DNA of 64,000 nt, taken from contig JAJDOK010000032.1 in the NCBI GenBank assembly GCA_022340185.1, positions 23,188 through 87,187 of the forward strand, given 5' to 3'. This DNA is from Salaquimonas sp. GTDB taxonomy: Bacteria; Pseudomonadota; Alphaproteobacteria; Rhizobiales; Rhizobiaceae. A program made the position numbers and the translations under genes. The notes beneath the pieces were generated by a model, which was not told where the DNA came from, ran no database searches, and saw only the letters and a program-made list of their open reading frames with translations. How positions within the stretch are numbered: the stretch's first letter is position 1; each line of letters starts with the position of its first letter. Below, piece after piece: positions 57,642 through 64,000 of this stretch.

Positions 57642-58562
57642 TCACTCGTAATAGAGCGAAACCGAATGTTTGGCTTCGGCGAAGAACAGCCAGCGCTCGA
57701 CGAACAGCCCGGCCAGCATCGCCACGAAGGCGAGCCCCAGCACCGGCGTGGCGAACTCCCACCATGCGACTGCCGCCGCGATGACGACCGGCAATGCCGC
57801 ACCGATGACAAGCGCGATGAAGCGCAATTTCGCGGCGTGCTTGCGCCCGATTTGGTGCACCATTTCGCGGGTGAGATAATTGCCGCCGGTATGCGGCCGC
57901 TCGAGCAGCCTGACCTCGCCGATCTTGCCGAGACCGGTGGCGCTGCCGCTGGTCATGCCGCGCGAGGCGAGGCTGGCGCCTGCCGCCCTTTGCCACCAGA
58001 CGATCTTGAGTGCCCAGGCGATGAGCAGAATGAGCATGGCGATGAGCGCGACCGGAATTTCACCGAGCGCCGAAGCCTTGCCGGCAGCGGCCACCAGCAG
58101 GAAGCCGCTTGCAAGCGAAAAGGCGAGATAGACGGCCGGCGTCAGCCAGCTATGCCAGTGCGGCACGGTCCTGAGCTGCGCATAGATCATCGACGTGGTG
58201 AAGACGGTCGCGATGCTGAACGCCGACACCGCCCAGCCGAGCCCCTGCGTCGGCAGATCGGTGAAAAGCCGCGCCAGCACGAAGATGCCGAACAGTGTCA
58301 GCGCGATGACCGACGCCACGCCTTCACGCGAAAGCCAGGACGAACGCCACTGGCTGAACGCCCGCCATGCGCGCTCCGGATGGCCGAGATGGAAAGTCGA
58401 CGACGCCAGGCCGATGACCGCCAGCGCCCCGGCAACCAGCGCAGTGAGGAAGAAGAACACCGGATTGTCGCTCAGCGGATAGCCGGCGCCAATCAGCGCG
58501 ACCGCGCCGAAACCGGCGCCGGACGTGACCGTGAACAGGATAACGGATATCGCCGGATGCAT
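57642..58562 (-). CDS. soeC: Sulfite dehydrogenase (quinone) membrane subunit SoeC
   Basis: A 306-residue DmsC/NrfD-like integral membrane subunit with about eight helices (VILFTVTSGAGFGAVALIGAG, FFLTALVAGALAVIGLAS, LPVVIAAAVAWWEFA). It anchors SoeAB on the cytoplasmic face and hands electrons to quinone. It starts 3 bp after soeB ends. Assignment to Soe rather than DMSO or polysulfide reductase rests on the neighbouring apr-sat-tusA genes and subunit order. Confidence 0.88.
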   Translation of the reverse strand: MHPAISVILFTVTSGAGFGAVALIGAGYPLSDNPVFFFLTALVAGALAVIGLASSTFHLGHPERAWRAFSQWRSSWLSREGVASVIALTLFGIFVLARLFTDLPTQGLGWAVSAFSIATVFTTSMIYAQLRTVPHWHSWLTPAVYLAFSLASGFLLVAAAGKASALGEIPVALIAMLILLIAWALKIVWWQRAAGASLASRGMTSGSATGLGKIGEVRLLERPHTGGNYLTREMVHQIGRKHAAKLRFIALVIGAALPVVIAAAVAWWEFATPVLGLAFVAMLAGLFVERWLFFAEAKHSVSLYYE

Positions 58563-58565
58563 CGC

Positions 58566-59309
58566 CTAACCCAGTTTCTCTAGCGCCTTGTCGAGCCAGC
58601 CGAGGAAACCGGTCGCCTCGAGCGATTCTGTTTGCTCGGATTGCTTCGGCGGCGTATTCGGACTCGTCTTCGCCCTCGGCGGCAGATATTTGTTGACCGG
58701 TCGCGTGCCCGCCTCCGGCATCAGGTCGAAGCCGCCGCGTTCGGCCACCATCTTCGATACGTCCGAATTCGGATCGCCCAGATCGCCATAATGGCGCGCA
58801 TGTGCCGGACACGTTCTGACACAGGCCGGCACGCGGTCGATCTCCGCCAGATTGTCATTGTAGATGCGGTCGATGCACAGCGTGCATTTCTTCATCACCT
58901 TTTCGACCGGGTCCATTTCGCGCGCGCCGTAAGGGCATGCCCAGGAGCACAGCCCGCAGCCGATGCACCGGTCCTCGTCAACCAGCACGATGCCGTCTTC
59001 GGACCGCTTGTAGCTGGCGCCGGTCGGGCAGACGGTGACGCAGGGCGCGTCCTGGCAATGCAGGCAGGATTTCGGGAAATGCACGATCTGCGCCGGACTG
59101 TCCTTCGGCGAGACCTCGAAGGTATGGATGCGGTTGAGCCAGGCGCCTTCCGGCTTGACGCCATAGGCGTCGACATCGCCGAGCGGCGCGCCGTAGCCGC
59201 CGGTATTCCATTCCTTGCAATTGACCGCGCAGGCATGGCAGCCGACGCAGATGTCGAGATCGATGACGAGGCCGAGCCTCTTTGTCGAAGGAGCGGGGAG
59301 AAGCGTCAT
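58566..59309 (-). CDS. soeB: Sulfite dehydrogenase (quinone) iron-sulfur subunit SoeB
   Basis: A 247-residue DmsB-like ferredoxin subunit with four [4Fe-4S] sites: CVGCHACAVNC, CLHCQDAPCVTVCP, CIGCGLCSWACP and CTLC...CVRTCP. No Tat signal, as expected for the cytoplasmic SoeABC. The ATG at 59309 overlaps the soeA stop (ATGA), so the two are translationally coupled; the track start lies inside soeA. Confidence 0.92.
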   Translation of the reverse strand: MTLLPAPSTKRLGLVIDLDICVGCHACAVNCKEWNTGGYGAPLGDVDAYGVKPEGAWLNRIHTFEVSPKDSPAQIVHFPKSCLHCQDAPCVTVCPTGASYKRSEDGIVLVDEDRCIGCGLCSWACPYGAREMDPVEKVMKKCTLCIDRIYNDNLAEIDRVPACVRTCPAHARHYGDLGDPNSDVSKMVAERGGFDLMPEAGTRPVNKYLPPRAKTSPNTPPKQSEQTESLEATGFLGWLDKALEKLG

Positions 59310-62269
59310 CGCGTCCACTCCTTTCCCCAAGTCACGTTTTCCGGCGGCTTCGGCAACGGATTCTCCTGCGGCGGAAACTGCGGCAGGCTCAGTTCATCGG
59401 GCGCTTCCGCCTTCTCGATCCGCACACGCAGGTCGAACCAGGCGGCCTGGCCGGTCACCGGATCGGAATTCGACCATCGCATCCCGTCGCCCTTGGGCGG
59501 CAGCAATTCGTTGATGAGATGATTGAGCAGGAAGCCCTTGCTCGCTTCCGGCGCACCCGGCTTCAGCGCCCAGGCGCCGCTGCGCTTGCCGATCGCGTTC
59601 CATGTCCACATCGTCTTGGGATTGACCGCGTCGGTACGCTTGACCGGCACGCGGATACGCCCGTGCGGCGAGATCACCCAGGCCCAGTCGCCATCCTTCA
59701 GCCCGGCGGAATCGCAGACCGCGCCCGGCACGAATAGCGGATTGGTGCCGTAAATCTGCCTGAGCCAGGCGTTTTGCGAACCCCATGAGTGATACATCGC
59801 CGCCGGGCGCTGCGTCAGCGCATGGAAGGGGAAGTCGCCCTCATCGATCGCCTCGCCCTCGAATGGCGCATACCAGTCGGGCAGCGGCTCGAAGCACCTG
59901 ATGATCTGCTCGCGATGGCTTTCCGGCGCCGCGGGCTGCACTTTGCCCTCGGCGGAAAGCTGGAACTTCCTGAGCGGCTCGAGATAGAGCTGGAACACGT
60001 TCTCGACGATCGAGTCCTGCACGCCGTGCTCCACCGCCCATTCCTGCCAGTCGCGGTTGGCATGGCGATAGTATCTCGTGTTTTCGGGCAGTTCGATTTC
60101 GAAGAAGCCGCCATGCTCGATATAGCGTTCGAGCTGGTCCTCGTTCGGTTCGCCACGACCGGTCTTGTCGCCGTCCTTGCCGCGCCAGCCGGCCAGCGGC
60201 CCGCGACCGGGTTTCCTCTCGTGATGGATGATATAGTCGGCATAGTCCTTGTAGCGCGGACTACCGTCTTCCTTCACCATGCCGGGAAAGCCCATTCTGG
60301 CACCGAGGTCGAGCAGTACCGACTGGAAGCCACGCACGTCGCGGTCGGGTTCCAGCACCGGCCACCTTATCGCATCGGCCAGCACGTCCGGTTCGCCGAT
60401 CGGGCGGTCGAGCAGCGAGATGCAGTCAAAACGCTCCAGATAGGTCGTGTCGGGCAGCACCAGATCGGCATAGGAGACCATCTCCGAATCGTAGGCGTCG
60501 GAATAGATGATCTTCGGGATGACATATTCGCCGTCCTCGTCCCTGTCGGACAGCATCTTCATGACGCCGGCCGTGTTCATCGACGAATTCCAGGCCATGT
60601 TGGCCATGTAGAGGAACAGCACGTCGACGCCGTAGGGATCGCGCGCATGCGCGTTCGAGATCACCATGTGCATCAGCCCGTGCGCCGATAATGGCGCGTC
60701 CCAGGAAAACGCCTTGTCGATGCGGACCGGCGTGACGCCATCTTCTTCGAGCAGCAGATCCTCGGGACCTTCGGGAAAGCCCAGATGCGGTCCCTGCAAT
60801 GGTTCGCCTGGCAGGTTGGGACCAAGATGCGGCTTGGGCTGCAGGCCCACCGGCCTTGGATAGGGCGGCTCGAAACGGAAACCGCCCGGCGTGTCGATCG
60901 ACCCGATCAGGATCTGCAACAGATGGATCGCCCGGCAGGTCTGGAAACCGTTCGAGTGGGCCGAGATGCCGCGCATGGCATGGAAGGAAACCGGCCGGCC
61001 GATCATCTTGTCATGCCGTTCTCCCTTCATGTCGGTCCAGGGCTGGTCGACGACGATTTCCTTTTCGAAAGCCGTCTCGGCGATTTCGGCCGCGATGCGC
61101 CGCGTCTGGTCGGCGGGAACGCCGGTCGTTTTCTCTGTCTCCTCCGGCGCAAGGCTCGCGTCGAGATAGCGCCGCGCCAGCAATTCGAACACCGGCACGC
61201 CTTCTCTCCCGCCATCGGGCCCGTCAGCGAGCTTGAACCGACCCTTCAGCGCCGGCTTCACGCCTTTCTTGTCGTAGGCGACAACCTTGTCGCCACCGCG
61301 CTCTGCGACCAGCGGCTTGCCGTCCTTGTCGCGCGCGAACAGGCCGTGATCGGCGGCGCCCTCGTCGTCGATCACCAGCCAGGGCGCGTTGGTGTAGCGG
61401 ATCAGATAGTCGAGATCGACTTTTCCCGATTTCAGCAGTTCATGGACGATCGACAGGACGAACAGCCCGTCCGTGCCCGGCGTCACACCGACCCATTCGT
61501 CGGCCACCGCGTTGTAGCCGGTGCGCACCGGATTGACCGCGATCGTCTTGACCCCGCGCTCCTTGAGACGCGAGAGACCGAGCTTGATCGGATTGGAATC
61601 ATGGTCTTCGGCAACGCCGAAGATGAGGAACAGCTTGGTCCGCTCCCAGTCGGCGGCGCCGAATTCCCAGAACGCCCCGCCGAACGTATAGACGCCGGCT
61701 GCCGCCATGTTGACCGAACAGAAGCCGCCATGGGCGGCATAGTTCGGCGTGCCGTATTGCTGGGCCCACCAGCTTGTCAGCGACTGGCTCTGGTCGCGCC
61801 CGGTGAAGAAGGCAAGCTTCTTGGGATCGCGCATGCGCACTTCGCCGAGCCATTCGGTGGCGAGCGTCAGCGCTTCCTCCCACTCGATCTCGCGGAATTG
61901 CCCGCTGCCGCGTTCTCCGGTCCGAAGCAGTGGCTTCCTCAGCCGCGCCGGCGAATAGTGTTGCATGATCCCGGCCGAACCCTTGGCGCACAACACGCCG
62001 CGATTGATCGGGTGATCGCGGTTGCCCTCGATATAGCGCACCTTGCCGTCGCGCAGATGGACGTTGATCCCGCAGCGGCAGGCGCACATGTAGCAGGTCG
62101 TGCGGGCAACACGGTCGGACACTTTCGGCGAAGCGTCGAGGCCACGCTCCTGCTCGCGATGCTCTCCCGTTCCTCGGCCCGGTCCGATCTCTTGCCCGGT
62201 CTCTTGTCCGGTCTGGCTCAAGAGCGCCTCTCCCTTTATGGTGCCCCGCCATCCTCGACGTGGCTTCAT
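59306..62269 (-). CDS. soeA: Sulfite dehydrogenase (quinone) molybdopterin subunit SoeA
   Basis: A 987-residue bis-MGD oxidoreductase oxidising sulfite to sulfate in the cytoplasm. The N-terminal [4Fe-4S] motif is CYMCACRCGINV with the fourth Cys in GVLCAKGSAG, followed by molybdopterin domains (TGRDQSQSLTSWWAQQYGTPN, MRGISAHSNGFQTCRAIHLL). No twin-arginine signal. The first ~50 residues are an unusual Gly/Gln/Glu-rich stretch (GQETGQEIGPGRGTGEHREQ), so the true start may be closer to the GTG at 62122. The hydrolase gene diverges only 29 bp away. Confidence 0.9.
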   Translation of the reverse strand: MKPRRGWRGTIKGEALLSQTGQETGQEIGPGRGTGEHREQERGLDASPKVSDRVARTTCYMCACRCGINVHLRDGKVRYIEGNRDHPINRGVLCAKGSAGIMQHYSPARLRKPLLRTGERGSGQFREIEWEEALTLATEWLGEVRMRDPKKLAFFTGRDQSQSLTSWWAQQYGTPNYAAHGGFCSVNMAAAGVYTFGGAFWEFGAADWERTKLFLIFGVAEDHDSNPIKLGLSRLKERGVKTIAVNPVRTGYNAVADEWVGVTPGTDGLFVLSIVHELLKSGKVDLDYLIRYTNAPWLVIDDEGAADHGLFARDKDGKPLVAERGGDKVVAYDKKGVKPALKGRFKLADGPDGGREGVPVFELLARRYLDASLAPEETEKTTGVPADQTRRIAAEIAETAFEKEIVVDQPWTDMKGERHDKMIGRPVSFHAMRGISAHSNGFQTCRAIHLLQILIGSIDTPGGFRFEPPYPRPVGLQPKPHLGPNLPGEPLQGPHLGFPEGPEDLLLEEDGVTPVRIDKAFSWDAPLSAHGLMHMVISNAHARDPYGVDVLFLYMANMAWNSSMNTAGVMKMLSDRDEDGEYVIPKIIYSDAYDSEMVSYADLVLPDTTYLERFDCISLLDRPIGEPDVLADAIRWPVLEPDRDVRGFQSVLLDLGARMGFPGMVKEDGSPRYKDYADYIIHHERKPGRGPLAGWRGKDGDKTGRGEPNEDQLERYIEHGGFFEIELPENTRYYRHANRDWQEWAVEHGVQDSIVENVFQLYLEPLRKFQLSAEGKVQPAAPESHREQIIRCFEPLPDWYAPFEGEAIDEGDFPFHALTQRPAAMYHSWGSQNAWLRQIYGTNPLFVPGAVCDSAGLKDGDWAWVISPHGRIRVPVKRTDAVNPKTMWTWNAIGKRSGAWALKPGAPEASKGFLLNHLINELLPPKGDGMRWSNSDPVTGQAAWFDLRVRIEKAEAPDELSLPQFPPQENPLPKPPENVTWGKEWTR

Positions 62270-62298
62270 CCACCAATCGTACTTCAGCAGGTGCTAAT

Positions 62299-63126
62299 AT
62301 GATAATCCACAAAATACAAGATTGGGATGACGCATACGCCAATATGCCTCACATACCCGGCGGCGAAACCTATCCGGAACAGTGGACGCAGAAAGCCACC
62401 CAATTCCGCGAAACCATGGTATCGGCCGGACGCGCCGAAATCGACCTTTCATACGGGCCGGGCGAGCGCAATTGCTGGGATCTTTTCCTTCCTGAAAGCA
62501 ATCCCAGGGGGCTGTTCGTCTTCATTCATGGCGGCTACTGGATGCGTTTCGACAAATCTTCCTGGTCATATGTAGCCGCTGGCCCACTGGCGCATGGTTT
62601 TGCCGTCGCCATGCCAAGTTATTCGCTGTGCCCGCAGGTCCGCATCCGCGACATCACGCGCGAGATCGGCGCGGCGATCGAAGCGGTGGCCGCGCGCATC
62701 GCCGGTCCGATCCTATTGGCCGGCCATTCCGCCGGCGGCCATCTCGTCTCGCGCATGCTCTGCGCCGATACGCCCTTGTCGAGTTCCACGCTTGGCCGCA
62801 TTGCCAACACGGTCAGCATTTCCGGCGTGCATGATCTGCGCCCGCTGGTTCCGCTTGAACTCAACGCAACCTTGCACCTCGACGCTGAGGAGGCGGCAGC
62901 CGAAAGCCCGGCCCTTCTCGAACCCGCCGGCGAAGTGAACCTGGTCTGCTGGGCCGGCGCGGCGGAACGTTCGGAATTCGTCCGCCAGAACGCGCTGCTT
63001 GCCAATATCTGGCGCGGTCTGCGCGCCAATACTTTATGCGTCGAAGAACCCGACCGCCATCATTTCAGCGTGGTCGAAGGACTGGCCAACCCGGAAAGTC
63101 CATTAATGACGACCCTCATGGACTGA
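62299..63126 (+). CDS. Alpha/beta hydrolase, kynurenine formamidase-like
   Basis: A 275-residue serine hydrolase. Oxyanion motif FIHGGYWMRF, nucleophile elbow AGHSAGGHLVSR and a likely catalytic His in PDRHHFSVVEGL complete the triad; HGGYW and the order match the esterase/arylformamidase group that opens N-formylkynurenine. The ATG at 62299 (MIIHKIQ) is preferred over 62260, which lies in the soeA 5' end. Tryptophan-degrading genes are not nearby, so the substrate is unproven. Confidence 0.82.
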   Translation: MIIHKIQDWDDAYANMPHIPGGETYPEQWTQKATQFRETMVSAGRAEIDLSYGPGERNCWDLFLPESNPRGLFVFIHGGYWMRFDKSSWSYVAAGPLAHGFAVAMPSYSLCPQVRIRDITREIGAAIEAVAARIAGPILLAGHSAGGHLVSRMLCADTPLSSSTLGRIANTVSISGVHDLRPLVPLELNATLHLDAEEAAAESPALLEPAGEVNLVCWAGAAERSEFVRQNALLANIWRGLRANTLCVEEPDRHHFSVVEGLANPESPLMTTLMD

Positions 63127-63163
63127 AATCAAAAATTTATACACATGCGGCCGGGGAGGACGC

Positions 63164-63250
63164 CCCTCCGTGGTAGGGCAAGGATTTGACATCAAGAGGC
63201 GAAGAGCGAAGCGATCGGGACCGGAAAACCAGATCCGCTGGCCCGCGAAC
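63164..63250 (+). repeat. Dispersed intergenic hairpin element, family A copy 3
   Basis: Begins CCCCTCCGTGGTAGGGCAAG, differing from copy 1 by one base, and ends CTGGCCCGCGAAC, like the CCGTGAAC end of the others; the centre is longer and different. Located between the converging hydrolase and enoyl-CoA hydratase genes. Confidence 0.55.
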
Positions 63251-63285
63251 GGATGCCGGGACTGAGGTCTCGGTGGAAACAAAAA

Positions 63286-64000
63286 CTATTTCCCTGTAAA
63301 CACCGGCTTCTGCTTGGCGAGGAAGGCGGCGACCGCGTTCCTGAAATCCTCCGATTCGGTGAGCGGCTGCTGCGCCCTGGCCTCGAGCGTGATCGCATCC
63401 TGCAGCCGCATGCGCCCGACATGACGCAGCACCTTTTTGGCCGCGGTCTGCGCCAGCGGCGCGCCGGTCGCCAGTTTTTCCGCCCAGGCCGCTGCCTCCC
63501 CGACGGCCGCGTTCCTCGCCACCACCCGGTTGGCGATCCCCAGTCCGAGGCATTCGGAAGCAGGGATGCGTTTGCCTTCGACAATGGTCTCGAAGGCGCG
63601 CTGATAGCCCATGGCGTGCAGCAGGTGCCAGGTCGTGCCGCCATCGGGAATGAGGCCGATCGCGGCGAAGGCGAGATAGACCGATGCGTCCTCATCCATC
63701 ACCACCAGATCGCAGGTCATGGCGAGCGCGCCGCCGATACCCGCCGCCACGCCATTAACGGCGGCCATCCAGATCTTGGAACTGTCGGCGATACCCATCA
63801 GGAACGGCTTGTATTCGCTCTCGATCTGCTCGGTGATCGAAGGCGGCATCCCGTCGGACAGATCGGCACCGGCGCAGAACCCTTCGCCCGCGCCCGTCAA
63901 CACCACGACGCGGATGGCCTCGTCCTCGTTGACCGATTGAACCGCCTGAAGCAGTGCCGCGCGCAATTGCCCGTTGAAGGCATTGCGCACCTTCGGCCGG
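63286..64000 (-). CDS. Enoyl-CoA hydratase/isomerase, PaaG-like (5' end beyond window)
   Basis: The frame is open to the window edge (RPKVRNAFNGQLR), so the tracked GTG start is internal. Crotonase features: oxyanion-hole GAGEGFCAGADLSDG and NGVAAGIGGALAMTCDLVV. The second acid position reads IGLIPDGGTTW: an Asp in place of the hydratase Glu, as in PaaG-type 2-(1,2-epoxy-1,2-dihydrophenyl)acetyl-CoA isomerases. The C-terminal end LAKQKPVFTGK is complete. About 15-25 N-terminal residues are missing. Confidence 0.9.
   Translation of the reverse strand, partial: RPKVRNAFNGQLRAALLQAVQSVNEDEAIRVVVLTGAGEGFCAGADLSDGMPPSITEQIESEYKPFLMGIADSSKIWMAAVNGVAAGIGGALAMTCDLVVMDEDASVYLAFAAIGLIPDGGTTWHLLHAMGYQRAFETIVEGKRIPASECLGLGIANRVVARNAAVGEAAAWAEKLATGAPLAQTAAKKVLRHVGRMRLQDAITLEARAQQPLTESEDFRNAVAAFLAKQKPVFTGK

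Noticed and set aside
60785-62302. 505-codon plus-strand ORF
   Set aside because: Antisense to soeA; His/Arg/Gly-rich shadow sequence.

Overview
The window reads as a chromosome segment of a high-GC alphaproteobacterium, most likely a Rhizobiales member related to Mesorhizobium/Phyllobacteriaceae. The evidence is the housekeeping block secA-accA-xerD-aroK-aroB-corC-bolA-cobS-cobT, an RpoH-type sigma factor, CarD, an aglEFGAK-type alpha-glucoside operon and palindromic intergenic elements of a style familiar from Rhizobiales. The genus is inference; no rRNA is present.

Layout. 1-28.7 kb is housekeeping: the 3' part of secA, a VOC protein, DUF4031, a lipid-anchored L,D-transpeptidase, accA, xerD, a tight aroK-aroB-corC operon, a membrane-fused GDPD phosphodiesterase, bolA, a J-domain protein, cobS-cobT-phytase-like, a YhhQ-type queuosine-precursor transporter with a preQ1-like leader, rpmB, DUF6665, a cytochrome c, DUF3108, a Suv3-like helicase, hslR, fdxA, carD, rpoH and an M48 lipoprotein protease. 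28.7-36 kb holds ugd, a frameshifted VPLPA-CTERM gene in an AT-richer patch, tRNA-Arg(CCT), a marR/hmgA-maiA homogentisate module and a GH25 lysozyme. 35.2-43.4 kb is a LacI-controlled alpha-glucoside uptake and hydrolysis operon (aglR / aglE-F-G-A-K) with two matching operator candidates. 43.6-46.4 kb carries an MFS transporter, an aldose epimerase and a RidA-like protein.

The accessory highlight is 46.6-62.3 kb: a 16-kb minus-strand block devoted to oxidation of reduced sulfur, interrupted only by one divergent LysR gene. It encodes a DUF1641 protein with three 60-residue repeats, a sulfide:quinone-reductase-like flavoprotein, TusA, a DsrE2-like protein, a calcineurin-type phosphoesterase, dissimilatory-type ATP sulfurylase (Sat), a SlyD-like FKBP isomerase, an unrecognised 116-aa protein, APS reductase AprA/AprB with the membrane anchor AprM, an uncatalogued 57-aa protein, a MazG-like pyrophosphohydrolase and SoeABC sulfite dehydrogenase. 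Both known cytoplasmic sulfite-to-sulfate routes (direct SoeABC; indirect AprBA-Sat via APS with ATP recovery) are therefore side by side around one LysR regulator. TusA and DsrE2 would carry persulfide sulfur, but no sulfur-to-sulfite enzyme (Dsr, sHdr or Sox) lies in the window.

The right end has a formamidase-like hydrolase and a truncated PaaG-like enoyl-CoA hydratase. No IS element, prophage, CRISPR array or integrative-element integrase was seen. Two small repeat families lie between genes; one supplies the last codons of the LysR gene.
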